Positions 42,684 through 51,654 of a DNA stretch of 51,881 bases are shown here, one piece after another (within the stretch, counting starts at the first letter, position 1; every line of letters starts with the position of its first letter). This stretch comes from Akkermansia sp. (GTDB lineage: Bacteria; Verrucomicrobiota; Verrucomicrobiia; Verrucomicrobiales; Akkermansiaceae): the NCBI GenBank assembly GCA_017409465.1, contig JAFQSQ010000001.1, positions 1 to 51,881 of the forward strand. The letters run 5' to 3'. The notes under the pieces were generated by a model, which worked only from the letters and a program-made list of their open reading frames with translations, ran no database searches and was not told the DNA's origin. Position numbers and translations under genes: made by a program.

Positions 42684-44696
42684 TTATTTCGATGCACGGG
42701 TTTCGAGCCGAAGAGTCGCAGAAGCCCACTGCAACGTCAGGTCAGGCATCTGCGCACGACAGTTATCTATAATCCTACGCTCGATGTCGCCGGGACGCCC
42801 GATGGGTGAATCCGACTGCGTGGCCAGGCGGAACGCCTGGCGCCAGGCACAGGGTTCAGAACAGGCCAGAAGCACGAGCAAATCCTTACCGAAGGGCTCC
42901 TCCACGGCCAACTCGTAATCAGCCCCCGACGGTTTCGGGAAGCGGGTCGGCACATTGGGGAAGACAGAGGTATTCTCCTTGTAACCACCGGGAATCATCA
43001 GTGAGGGAGTACCGAGTGAGTCGTAATGAATCACGCACACATAGCACTTCTCCGCAGCGACAACCGAGAGCGCCATCAAATCATCCGCGACGAGCGGATA
43101 GCGGGTCGCCATGGCCTTGAACTGAATATCGAACTGTGTGGGCAATCCCAGCACACCGCCGGGGGCACAAGACGGCAGCAGAGAATCATCGACCCATTTC
43201 TCCTTGACGGCGTTCAGGCGGCGCGCGGGCTTCTCAGTCTTATCAGGAGCGGGGCCTGCCGGAATCACCTTACGCTGTTTGAACTCCTTCTGCTTATTGA
43301 CCGTTTTTCTGGCCACTTCAGCCGGATCGACAGCGCGCTTGACCTCGCGGGGCTTGACCACAGAAACATTACTGAGCTTTCGCAGAGGCTTGACCTTCGA
43401 TTCCTTGGGAGCCGCTTGAGCTTTGTCTTCTTCCTGCGGCAGTGGCACCGGAATATCGACCGGCATGGGCATGGGGGTACCCGGCATCGGAGGCTGAGGC
43501 ATGGGCACCATGCGCTGAGGTTGCGGTGGCAGAGGGATGACCGTGGCGGGCGGTGCCATGCTCGGCATCGGCTGCGAAGAAACACTGGTAGGCGGTACCG
43601 GAGCAAAGGCTTGCGGCATCGGGGCCACGGGCTGCGGCGCAGGCGCGGGTGCCGATTGGGGCATCGGTGCCATGGGCTGCGGGGCAGGCGCGGGTGCCGA
43701 CTGGGGCATCGGTGCCATGGGCTGCGGCGCAGGCGCAGGAGCCGACTGGGGTATCGGTGCCATGGGCTGCGGAGCAGGCGCGGGTGCCGATTGGGGCATC
43801 GGTGCCATGGGCTGCGGGGCAGGCGCGGGTGCCGACTGGGGTATCGGTGCCATGGGCTGCGGTGCAGGCGCGGGTGCCGACTGGGGCATCGGTGCCATGG
43901 GCTGCGGCGCAGGAGCGGGTGCCGACTGGGGTATCGGTGCCATGGGCTGCGGGGCAGGCGCGGGTGCCGATTGCGGCACCGGGGCAAAGGGTTGCGGCTG
44001 CGGAGCGGGTGCCGATTGCGGCACCGGGGCAAAGGGCTGCTGGTAGCCGGGCTGCTGAGGATACACCGGCGACTGAGGGGTATATGGCTGTTGATACCCC
44101 GGCTGCTGCGGATAGCCCGGCTGCTGATACGGTGCCTGCTGGGGAGCGTAGGGCTGCGGATACCCGGGCTGCTGATACCCTGGCTGCTGAGGATACGCCT
44201 GCTGCGGAGGTGTGTAAGGCTGCTGATACCCCGGCTGCGGCGGATAGCCGGACGGCTGCTGATACGGTGCCTGCTGGGGAGCGTAGGGCTGCGGATACCC
44301 GGGCTGCTGCGAGTAGCCCTGCTGGGGATACGCCTGCTGCGGGGGATACATCTGCTGCTGAGGCGCCTGTCCATAGGCGCCGTAGCCCTGCGGTTGCGGC
44401 ACGTCTTCCATCACGATGGAACAGAGCCCCAGCACATACACCTGCCCCGGGCGCATCACATCCTGCGTCACGTACTGCCCATTGCAGACCACCCCGTTGA
44501 CCGACTGATTATCCTGAATGTAGTAATACCCATTGGCACGGAAAATAAAACAATGCAACCGCGACAGATTACTTTCATTCACCAGCGGTATATCACACGA
44601 AGCCTCTCGACCGATAGTCATTCGCTGTCCCTCCTGCAGATTCAGGGGACATTGCATCGCGGCACCTCGGCTGTCTGTAATTCTCAGAGCTAACAT
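42684..44696 (-). CDS. FHA-domain protein with long Pro/Gln repeats and DUF4384-like C-terminus
   Basis: The 670-residue protein has no signal peptide or TM helix. The FHA domain spans about 20-95 with the phosphothreonine-binding hallmarks GRE (29), SRLH (45-48) and NGVVCNG (67-73). A PQQ/YPQQPGY-rich region (about 100-220) is followed by a perfect-looking 15-residue repeat ([15 protein letters not shown]) to about 350. A basic linker precedes a C-terminal domain (about 505-640), [20 protein letters not shown], resembling DUF4384. FHA domains bind phosphothreonine. It closes the ANK-VWA-ANK-VWA-FHA block 13 nt after a VWA gene. Roles are inferred. Confidence 0.75.
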   Translation of the reverse strand: MLALRITDSRGAAMQCPLNLQEGQRMTIGREASCDIPLVNESNLSRLHCFIFRANGYYYIQDNQSVNGVVCNGQYVTQDVMRPGQVYVLGLCSIVMEDVPQPQGYGAYGQAPQQQMYPPQQAYPQQGYSQQPGYPQPYAPQQAPYQQPSGYPPQPGYQQPYTPPQQAYPQQPGYQQPGYPQPYAPQQAPYQQPGYPQQPGYQQPYTPQSPVYPQQPGYQQPFAPVPQSAPAPQPQPFAPVPQSAPAPAPQPMAPIPQSAPAPAPQPMAPMPQSAPAPAPQPMAPIPQSAPAPAPQPMAPMPQSAPAPAPQPMAPIPQSAPAPAPQPMAPMPQSAPAPAPQPMAPMPQSAPAPAPQPVAPMPQAFAPVPPTSVSSQPMPSMAPPATVIPLPPQPQRMVPMPQPPMPGTPMPMPVDIPVPLPQEEDKAQAAPKESKVKPLRKLSNVSVVKPREVKRAVDPAEVARKTVNKQKEFKQRKVIPAGPAPDKTEKPARRLNAVKEKWVDDSLLPSCAPGGVLGLPTQFDIQFKAMATRYPLVADDLMALSVVAAEKCYVCVIHYDSLGTPSLMIPGGYKENTSVFPNVPTRFPKPSGADYELAVEEPFGKDLLVLLACSEPCAWRQAFRLATQSDSPIGRPGDIERRIIDNCRAQMPDLTLQWASATLRLETRASK
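43610..44040 (-). repeat. 45-bp tandem repeat array in the FHA gene
   Basis: About nine in-frame 45-bp units (plus-strand form GGTGCCATGGGCTGCGG...) encode 15-residue [13 protein letters not shown] repeats with few silent or conservative differences. Length variation between strains is expected. Confidence 0.85.
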
Positions 44697-44709
44697 ATGC
44701 GTCCAATTT

Positions 44710-46188
44710 CTATCGTATAATCTGAATATTGCGTTTATCGGCCTGGCGAATCAGAGTTTCCAGCAATTTATCAATAAAACCTCCCGAGTTTTCTTGGCGA
44801 ATCATGGCTATCAAGCCACCGCGCTCCTGCGCCAGATTGAAAATCCTGTCCATAATCTGCCCATCTGACAAAGTCCGCAGCTGCGGCGGCATATTCCCCC
44901 TGCCACCCAGAGTATCAAGTGTACAATTCAGCTGGAGACGGCGGCTCAGCTCTACGGCATCCCAACTGTATCCCCGAATCAGTGTCGCAAGATTCTGCCG
45001 ATTCCAGGCACGCATGGCCTCCAGATTCGATGGGTTTGGCAGCGGCGGGCGACTGTTGTATACATCCATACAGGCTTTCTGCTCTGCTGGTGAGCCTATG
45101 GGCAGCACCTCCAGCCGATACAGTGCCGCGATAGAGGCCGCACGATTGCGCTCTGCCTCCTGACGAGCGGCGGGGTTCGAGCCCTGCGCGTTCATATCGA
45201 AAGAAAGCCCCTCACCACCTCCCAGACTGGCGGCATGCTTCCATTCCATATTTTCACCACCGCAGTGGATGGTATTGACAATCACCCCCATCTCCTTAGC
45301 CATCTCCATGGCCTTCTCATAGCGCACCGGACCCTGGGTGAACGACTCATCACCCGCTAGGAAGATTACCTTGAGCATCTGCGTACGATTACGCATATTC
45401 CAGGGGAAATTGCGCAGGGTAAACTGGATAGCCTCCCCACAGTGCTCTAAGGAACCATCGCACATGACTCCATTCACCTGGGCACGTATTTTATCTGTCT
45501 CGACAGAGAAAGGCGACAGGACGAAAGGCTTGCCATTATTCTTCGCCTGACCATACACAACCACCCCCACGTTCACACGTGCCTTGTTGCCGTTGATACT
45601 GCACTCACGCAGCACACCAATCAGTTCATCCAGCGATGCCGCCACTGCCTGGAACAACGCTTGCATACTGACCGAGGCATCCAGCGCCAGCACCACCTGA
45701 ATATCGTCATTATTCCCCAGTCCACCGCCACCTTTACCTCGACCGCTTCCCCCGCGACCGGTACCGGAATCACGACCGTCTCCGCCACCACCACCGGTAC
45801 CCAGATCACCTGTCGTCATACCGGTCTCCAGAGAAAAATCCTCCTCCGCCAGCAAATCAGCATCCAGCACGATATCGACCTCCGCCAGACTGACATCAAC
45901 CGGAGCCGTCGTGACGATAACCGGCTGCACCTGCACATTCACCTGTCTGACGGCATCGTAGGAGGACGAGGGAGAGGAAGCTTCCTCCTCCATCTTCTCA
46001 CCACTCTCCATATAGGCGACAAACTCCGAAACGGGCGGCACCGGACTGAAAATACGCACCAGATACAGAATCAAAGCCGACAGGAGCACGGCTGCCACCG
46101 TCACGATAGCCGACATCCGGAAGAACATCTTACGAAGAAGCTTCCACTGCCGACTGGCACCGCGGGTTGATCTGACGTGAATAGCCAT
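44710..46188 (-). CDS. Membrane-anchored VWA-domain protein (copy 1)
   Basis: The 492-residue protein starts [10 protein letters not shown], then a TM helix at about 27-46 ([20 protein letters not shown]) and a linker. A Gly-rich run ([20 protein letters not shown]) covers about 130-155. The VWA domain follows with MIDAS DASVSM (Asp170), and conserved blocks [32 protein letters not shown]-terminal helical half ends [20 protein letters not shown]...IIR. VWA domains bind ligands through a metal ion. The domain is probably periplasmic. It pairs with the ankyrin gene 15 nt upstream and is a paralogue of the gene at 47556. Its start 14 nt before the FHA gene shows an operon. Confidence 0.85.
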   Translation of the reverse strand: MAIHVRSTRGASRQWKLLRKMFFRMSAIVTVAAVLLSALILYLVRIFSPVPPVSEFVAYMESGEKMEEEASSPSSSYDAVRQVNVQVQPVIVTTAPVDVSLAEVDIVLDADLLAEEDFSLETGMTTGDLGTGGGGGDGRDSGTGRGGSGRGKGGGGLGNNDDIQVVLALDASVSMQALFQAVAASLDELIGVLRECSINGNKARVNVGVVVYGQAKNNGKPFVLSPFSVETDKIRAQVNGVMCDGSLEHCGEAIQFTLRNFPWNMRNRTQMLKVIFLAGDESFTQGPVRYEKAMEMAKEMGVIVNTIHCGGENMEWKHAASLGGGEGLSFDMNAQGSNPAARQEAERNRAASIAALYRLEVLPIGSPAEQKACMDVYNSRPPLPNPSNLEAMRAWNRQNLATLIRGYSWDAVELSRRLQLNCTLDTLGGRGNMPPQLRTLSDGQIMDRIFNLAQERGGLIAMIRQENSGGFIDKLLETLIRQADKRNIQIIR

Positions 46189-46203
46189 GGTAGCACCGTT
46201 GTA

Positions 46204-47415
46204 TCAGGGTTTATCCTTATCAGAAGCTTTCAGTCCACCTGCGGTCAGCTTCTGTTCCACCGCCTTATTCTTCACCAACCTGGCGTAATAAATAGCTGTA
46301 CGCCCCTCCGAATCCTTCGCCTGCAACACCTCTGCCGACACCTTCTGCATCAGCATCCCGACCAGCTCGGCATTTCCGCTGAGCGCGGCATGCATCAGCA
46401 CCGTTTCCCCACGACCATTGGCGGCTGCCAAATCCACGTCGGCACCGACCACGGCATCCATCACCGCCTGATTACCTCGGCGGGCAGCCTCCAGATGCGG
46501 CAGAGCATCGCCCATATTCCGCGCAATATCCTGGGAGAGCACCCACCCCACCACCTCCGGGGTAGAATGGCGAACCGCCAATTTCACATCATCCCGTTGC
46601 AGCCCCACCTGATGCGCATACATCTTCACACCTTCCAGATTGCCCTTGACCATCAGCAACATCACGGTTGTATTATCACCGTTTCGATCGGCAAACAGCC
46701 CTTTCCCCATCGCCTCACCACCGATTTTGATGACATCGGGCTTACTGCTGAGCAGAATCAGCTGCGAGAGCATCGTTCCATCAGCCATCGGGGCATCCTT
46801 GAAATGTTTACCACGAAAAATCTCAACAAACAAATCTTCCTGCCCCTGCTGCAGCAACACCCCGGCCAGGGGGCCTTCGGCCAGCGCCTCATTCGGCGAT
46901 ACGCCGGCCTTACAGCACTCGCGCACCTTGGCGAAATCTTTTACCCTGACACTGTCCTGCAGTAGCGCTGTCAACTGTATACTCAGAGCCCCGTTCCCCC
47001 CATCGGCATCCATCTCCAGTGCCGTCCGACCGGACTTGTCGCGAAGGGTGAGATCCGGATTCTGCAGCATGACGTAATCCACGGCCTCCGGCGAGGGCAG
47101 CTGTGTCGCCATCATCAGTAGCGTACGTCCGCTCTTATCCTGCACATTGATTCCCTCGCGCTCCGCTTTCTGCGCCAGCGTCCGCACCTCGCGCGAAGCC
47201 TTATCAAGCTTTCGCTTCTCCTCCCTGATCTGCTTGGAAATCTCGCGCTGCTCCTTCTTGTCCGAGGTCAGCTCGAGCGCCATCTCCAGATCTCTCAACG
47301 TGCTGTTTTCATTGATAAAACCCATGAATGTGTCAGCAGAAAATGCAGCTCGAGCAGTCGGCACCAACAGCAGCACAACGCTCGCACACACCACTCTGCA
47401 CAAATAGCCTAACAT
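46204..47415 (-). CDS. Secreted ankyrin-repeat protein (copy 1)
   Basis: The 403-residue protein has a signal peptide (1-23, ASVVLLLVPTARA). A basic coiled N-terminal segment precedes ankyrin-like units, clearest at SGRTLLMMATQLPSPEAVDYVM and NGRGETVLMHAALSGNAELVG, with EGRTAIYYARLVKNKAVEQ near the end. A block VRHSTPEVVGWVLSQ is shared with the paralogue at 49058. Ankyrin repeats bind proteins; a periplasmic partner of the VWA protein 15 nt downstream is inferred. The start at 47415 is chosen for the signal peptide. Confidence 0.82.
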   Translation of the reverse strand: MLGYLCRVVCASVVLLLVPTARAAFSADTFMGFINENSTLRDLEMALELTSDKKEQREISKQIREEKRKLDKASREVRTLAQKAEREGINVQDKSGRTLLMMATQLPSPEAVDYVMLQNPDLTLRDKSGRTALEMDADGGNGALSIQLTALLQDSVRVKDFAKVRECCKAGVSPNEALAEGPLAGVLLQQGQEDLFVEIFRGKHFKDAPMADGTMLSQLILLSSKPDVIKIGGEAMGKGLFADRNGDNTTVMLLMVKGNLEGVKMYAHQVGLQRDDVKLAVRHSTPEVVGWVLSQDIARNMGDALPHLEAARRGNQAVMDAVVGADVDLAAANGRGETVLMHAALSGNAELVGMLMQKVSAEVLQAKDSEGRTAIYYARLVKNKAVEQKLTAGGLKASDKDKP

Positions 47416-47425
47416 ACTTCCAAAG

Positions 47426-47454
47426 CCTATACCACAAAGAGCCCCTCGGGTCAA
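47426..47454 (-). promoter_or_regulatory. Promoter of ankyrin/VWA pair 1
   Basis: Minus strand: TTGACC, 17 nt ending TGG, TATAGG, 10 nt before the ATG. Upstream A-rich AAAAAAAGATTG resembles the promoter of pair 2. Confidence 0.55.
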
Positions 47455-47555
47455 TCTTTTTTTAGGGGGAAGTCAGCGAGCATAGTAAGCTCAGGGAGCG
47501 ACACGTGAGGCTCTCAAGATGGCATGAAGCGAAGCCTGAATCCATGACGTCGCAT

Positions 47556-49043
47556 TCAGCGGCTGATACTGATATGTCGCGCGGCAGCCTGGTGAATCAT
47601 CGTATCGAGCAGTATCTCCACAAAGGAAAAACCTCGATGAAGCTCCCGGATATGATTCTCGCGCTTGTCAGCCAACCGGCGGAGATGCTCCATGACCTGC
47701 TCGTCAGAGAGGTGGCGCAACCGGCGCGGCAGATTACCACGCCCTCCGAGAGAATCCAGCGTACACTTCCCGGCAGCGCGGCGATACATCTCCACGGCAT
47801 CCCAGCCAAAGCCGCGGATAACCAGTTTCTCATTCTTAAAGAACCACTCCCGTGTCACATCCGACACCCTTCCATTCTCCGGAAGGGTCGGACAGGCCTC
47901 CAGCTCACGTATCGCCGCCTCCTGCGACTCCGGGTCACCCATGGGTACCGTTTCGAGTCGGAGCAGCGCATTCAAGAGCTCGAAGCGAGTCTTTGGATCA
48001 TAGGCCAGACCCTCACCGCCACTCAGCTGAGCCGCCTGTTTCCATTCCTCATTTTCAGGGCCACAATAGATCGTGTTCACAATAACCCCTTTCTCCCGCG
48101 CAAGCGTCATCGCCTGCTCCGTAGTCACCTTGCCCTGATGAAAAGCTTCATCACCGGCGATAAAGATAAGTTTGAGAATCTCCTGCCGCTCCCGCATATT
48201 CCACGGGAAATTCATCAGCGCAAACTGAACCGCCTCGCCGCAACACTCGTTTTTGCCGCCACACTCCACCCCGGAAACCGCCTTCCGCAGGCGGGAGGCA
48301 TCCTGCGAAAAGGGACAGAGGAGCTGGGGCTGCCCGCCCTCGCGGTTCTGCCCATAGACCACCACCCCCACATTCACCCGCGCAGGGCCGCCATTTACCA
48401 AGCATCGCCGCAGGATATCCATCAATTCCTCGAGCGAGGAGGACACCGCTCGGAACAATCGGTTCATACTACCGGAGGCATCCAGCACCAGTACTATCTG
48501 CACATCATCATTGTAGCCAAGCTCCTGCTCTGATTGGCTTCCCCGCCGCCCGCTACCGTGGCCACCGCCGGAGCCACTGCCGCTACCGGGGCCGGCACCG
48601 CTACCCTCGCCGCTGCCGGAGCCGCTACCCGACCCACCTCCGGCGTCGGCATCATCATCCGGTGTCAAGGCTTCCAGCTCAGCAGGGGGCTCCTCCGGCA
48701 GCGGTTCGACCTCAATATCGAGTTCAAGCTCCCATTCATCCAGATTGATCTCCAGCGGATCGGCTACCACGATAACCGGCTGCACCGTATGCTGTACCTC
48801 GGGCACCATGGAAGACACGCTGACACTTGAGGCAGCACTACCTCCACCGCCGCCGCTATCAGGGCTGTATATACTGAAATGAGGATGCGGCGGAGCCGGC
48901 AGCAGGATACGGATGAGATAGAGAATGACCGCCGTCAGCACCACAGACAGCAGGGCAATCGCCCCGGCCTTACCGGAGCGGTGCCACCGCAGCTTCACAG
49001 CGCGGCGTCTGCCTTCCCCATACATTCTGACGTGAATAGCCAT
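47556..49043 (-). CDS. Membrane-anchored VWA-domain protein (copy 2)
   Basis: The 495-residue protein is a paralogue of the one at 44710: same MAIHVR start, a TM helix at about 28-47 (AIALLSVVLTAVILYLIRI), a Gly/Ser-rich linker (GSGSGSGSGEGSGAG), MIDAS DASGSM (Asp188), [41 protein letters not shown], and C-terminal SISR. The first 18 bases are identical to copy 1. It pairs with the ankyrin gene 14 nt upstream. Metal-dependent ligand binding in the periplasm is inferred. The conserved architecture suggests duplication of a two-gene unit rather than separate acquisition. Confidence 0.85.
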   Translation of the reverse strand: MAIHVRMYGEGRRRAVKLRWHRSGKAGAIALLSVVLTAVILYLIRILLPAPPHPHFSIYSPDSGGGGGSAASSVSVSSMVPEVQHTVQPVIVVADPLEINLDEWELELDIEVEPLPEEPPAELEALTPDDDADAGGGSGSGSGSGEGSGAGPGSGSGSGGGHGSGRRGSQSEQELGYNDDVQIVLVLDASGSMNRLFRAVSSSLEELMDILRRCLVNGGPARVNVGVVVYGQNREGGQPQLLCPFSQDASRLRKAVSGVECGGKNECCGEAVQFALMNFPWNMRERQEILKLIFIAGDEAFHQGKVTTEQAMTLAREKGVIVNTIYCGPENEEWKQAAQLSGGEGLAYDPKTRFELLNALLRLETVPMGDPESQEAAIRELEACPTLPENGRVSDVTREWFFKNEKLVIRGFGWDAVEMYRRAAGKCTLDSLGGRGNLPRRLRHLSDEQVMEHLRRLADKRENHIRELHRGFSFVEILLDTMIHQAAARHISISR

Positions 49044-49057
49044 TGCAATCCCCCGCT

Positions 49058-50287
49058 TCAGAGCTTATCTTTTTCCGATTCCTGCACCCCATTTTCCAAC
49101 AGGAGCTGCTCCACCTCACGGCTGCAGGCCCATCGGGCATAGTATACGGCCGAGCGCCCGACTGAATCCACAGCTGTACGCCGCTCCTCCGATAATTTCT
49201 CCAGCACCTTTTGCACCACGCCCACATCGCCGCTGAGCGCCGCATGCATCAACACCGTCTCGCCCCGCTCATTGAGCGCGTTCATATCCGCCCCGCCATC
49301 AGCCACGGTCTCCAACACCTTCAGGTTACCGCGTCTTGCTGCCTCAAACACCATCGAGTTCAACGCCTTGCCCTTGTACTGCGAGAGCATCCATGCCACC
49401 ACCTCAGGCGTACTGTGGCGTACCGCCATCCGGAGTGTCTCATCGCCGACTATATTCTGAGCCGCGTAGAGCTTGACCGCCGTCTCCTCCCCGCGCTGCA
49501 TCAGCAGAAAGAGCGAAGGGAACTTTGTACTGTCGGCCGGGACCGACCAGACAGATAGACCCAGAGCATCCACCCCCACTTCAATGGCTGCCTTATCCCC
49601 ATATGTCAGCAGAATCTCTGAAAGATATATCCCCGCCTGTGTGGGCACGTCCTCCAACTGAGCCCCTTTGTATATATCCACGAAACAATCGAAAGCTCCA
49701 TCCCGCAGCGTCTGCTCGAAAATGATGGCGCCACACAGCTGAGCATTCGGCTCAGCCCCCAGGCGTCGCCAGGCACGATACTCCTCGTAGTCCCGGCATC
49801 GCAGGCAGTTATACAAGAGCTTCCCCGCGTAAGGCCTGATCCCACCGTTACCGCCCTCGCGTTCATAATCAAACACCGTGCGGCCCTCCTTATCACGTAT
49901 CCGCAAATCCGGCTGAAACTCCGTAAGATACTCTACCGCTTTGGCGTTCGGGAACTGTACGGCATACATCAGCAGGGTCTTGCCATGCTGATCCTGCACA
50001 TTTGCATCGCTGCGAGCCACCTGTACGGCCATGGTTTTCACATGGCGCAGCAGCTTTTCGCGCTCGCGGGCGGCAGCTTTCTCCTGCCGCTCAAGCTCCC
50101 GGCGTTCGCGGCGGGTCAGCTGCGGAGCCGCCTGCTCCTCCGTCTCCTCTGTGGGAAGCGGGGACTGCGGGCGCGACGGAGCCAGCAGTAACTCCATAAA
50201 CCGCGTACTCGAAAACCGATCCTTCCCTACCGAAACTCCTCCCAACAGCAGGCACAGAACAAGCAGTCGGAAGAGAAACAGCGGCAT
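49058..50287 (-). CDS. Secreted ankyrin-repeat protein (copy 2)
   Basis: The 409-residue protein has a signal peptide (1-21, LFRLLVLCLLLGGVSVG). A charged coiled segment follows (about 55-85, RRERRELERQEKAAAREREK). Ankyrin-like units follow, including HGKTLLMYAVQFPNAKAVEYL, NERGETVLMHAALSGDVGVVQ and VGRSAVYYARWACSREVEQLL. VRHSTPEVVAWMLSQ matches copy 1, as does the final KDK. It heads the five-gene block with its own promoter, so the block may be read from here through the FHA gene. Partner role to the VWA protein is inferred. Confidence 0.82.
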   Translation of the reverse strand: MPLFLFRLLVLCLLLGGVSVGKDRFSSTRFMELLLAPSRPQSPLPTEETEEQAAPQLTRRERRELERQEKAAAREREKLLRHVKTMAVQVARSDANVQDQHGKTLLMYAVQFPNAKAVEYLTEFQPDLRIRDKEGRTVFDYEREGGNGGIRPYAGKLLYNCLRCRDYEEYRAWRRLGAEPNAQLCGAIIFEQTLRDGAFDCFVDIYKGAQLEDVPTQAGIYLSEILLTYGDKAAIEVGVDALGLSVWSVPADSTKFPSLFLLMQRGEETAVKLYAAQNIVGDETLRMAVRHSTPEVVAWMLSQYKGKALNSMVFEAARRGNLKVLETVADGGADMNALNERGETVLMHAALSGDVGVVQKVLEKLSEERRTAVDSVGRSAVYYARWACSREVEQLLLENGVQESEKDKL

Positions 50288-50296
50288 ACAGCCTGT

Positions 50297-50325
50297 TTTC
50301 TACCATATCACGAACCGGGAGGCAA
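50297..50325 (-). promoter_or_regulatory. Promoter of ankyrin/VWA pair 2
   Basis: Minus strand: TTGCCT, 17 nt ending TGG, TAGAAA, 9 nt before the ATG. Preceded by AAAAAAGATTG, as in pair 1. Confidence 0.55.
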
Positions 50326-50394
50326 TCTTTTTTCCGCCCCGCAACGGCAGATGCAACAAATTCTCTCCCCCCTCCGGGGCACCCAAATCACCGC

Positions 50395-51654
50395 TCAGCC
50401 CAGCTTGCGGCGGGTGACGAGGTAGACCTTATCGCCGTGGCGCACCTTCTGCGGCACCGCGATGAGCGCGGTAGCGCCCTTGGGTGCGGTCGGCACCACG
50501 CGGGTCACGCCGTTTTCATCGTCGCAGCGCACCTCGGGCACTGTCACGCGAACGATACCGGTCGTGCAGCCGGTAATTTCGATCTTATCGCCGGGGGATA
50601 CCGGTTCGGCCTCCAGACGGATTTCGGCCACCCCGGCTTTGGCGTACCAGCGCATCACGCGCCCCATGTGGCGGCGCTGCTCCAGCGCGAGGCTGTTGGA
50701 ACAGCCGCTCCAGGTATCCCACTCTTCGCCCAGATAGTAGCCGCCGTGCCAGAACTGGCGGTTAAAGACATGCAGAAGCTGCTCCTCCCAGGCCGCCACT
50801 TTCGCCGGGCTCCAGGTGCCGGCCGCACACTCGCTCACGGCTGCCTTGTACACCTGAGTCACGGTGGAGACATAGGCCTCCGAACGCCCGCGTCCCTCCA
50901 GTTTGAACACCGACACCCCCGCCTCCACCAGCTGGTCTATCACACGAATGGTGCAGATATCCTTGGGCGACATGATATACTGGTTATCGATGTCCATCTC
51001 GAAACCGGTCTCCGTATCCGTCACACGGTATTTACGGCGGCAGAGCTGGTAGCACTGGCCGCGGTTGGCGCTGCGGTTGTACGCGGCCAGACTCATCCCG
51101 CACTTGCCGGAGATACCGATGCAGAGTGCTCCATGGGCAAATATCTCGATACGCACCGGCTTACCGGATGGCCCGGTGATGTTCTCGCGGCGGATGGTTT
51201 CGATGATATGGCGAATCTGGCTGAGCTTCAGCTCGCGCGCCAGCACCATCACATCCGCATAGGCGGCAAAGAAACGCACGGCCCCCACATTGCACACATT
51301 AGCCTGCACGGAGATATGCACCTCCAGCCCGATGCTGTGGGCGTAGGAGATGACCGCCAGGTCAGCCGCGATGACCGCATCCACCCCGGCAGCTTTCGCC
51401 TCCCGCAGCAGCTGCTGCATCGCCTCCAGCTCTTCGTCATAGATAATCACATTGCAGGTCAGATATGCCTTTGCCCCGCAGGCATGGCAGAGGCGTGCCA
51501 CTTTCGGCAGGTCTTCCGGTTGAAAATTCACCGTCGAGCGCGCGCGCATGTTGAACACGCCCACCCCGAAATACACGCTGTCAGCTCCGGCTCGCAGCGC
51601 GGCGGCCAGCGATTCAAACGACCCCGCCGGGGCCATGATTTCCAATTCCTGCAT
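50395..51654 (-). CDS. U32-family peptidase-like protein (TrhP/YegQ type)
   Basis: The 419-residue protein starts MQELEIMAPAGSFESL and has the TIM-barrel U32 core: GADSVYFGVGVFNMR, TCNVIIYDEEL, VHISVQANVCNV, IEIFAHGALCIGISGKCGMS, and a Cys-rich RGQCYQLCRRKY. YIMSPKDICTI and KLEGRGRSEAYVSTV follow. The four conserved Cys fit the iron-sulphur-type U32 proteins. Some act in tRNA wobble-uridine hydroxylation (TrhP) and others as collagenase-like peptidases. Which one cannot be told from sequence alone. The start at 51654 is chosen by homology; the frame extends to 51690. Confidence 0.9.
   Translation of the reverse strand: MQELEIMAPAGSFESLAAALRAGADSVYFGVGVFNMRARSTVNFQPEDLPKVARLCHACGAKAYLTCNVIIYDEELEAMQQLLREAKAAGVDAVIAADLAVISYAHSIGLEVHISVQANVCNVGAVRFFAAYADVMVLARELKLSQIRHIIETIRRENITGPSGKPVRIEIFAHGALCIGISGKCGMSLAAYNRSANRGQCYQLCRRKYRVTDTETGFEMDIDNQYIMSPKDICTIRVIDQLVEAGVSVFKLEGRGRSEAYVSTVTQVYKAAVSECAAGTWSPAKVAAWEEQLLHVFNRQFWHGGYYLGEEWDTWSGCSNSLALEQRRHMGRVMRWYAKAGVAEIRLEAEPVSPGDKIEITGCTTGIVRVTVPEVRCDDENGVTRVVPTAPKGATALIAVPQKVRHGDKVYLVTRRKLG

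Noticed and set aside
43610..44040. Regular 45-bp repeats as a possible CRISPR array
   Set aside because: The units are contiguous, in frame and have no variable spacers; they encode a Pro/Ala repeat.
43026..44693. 555-codon plus-strand frame opposite the FHA gene
   Set aside because: Arg/Gly-rich antisense translation of the repeat array; no credible domains.
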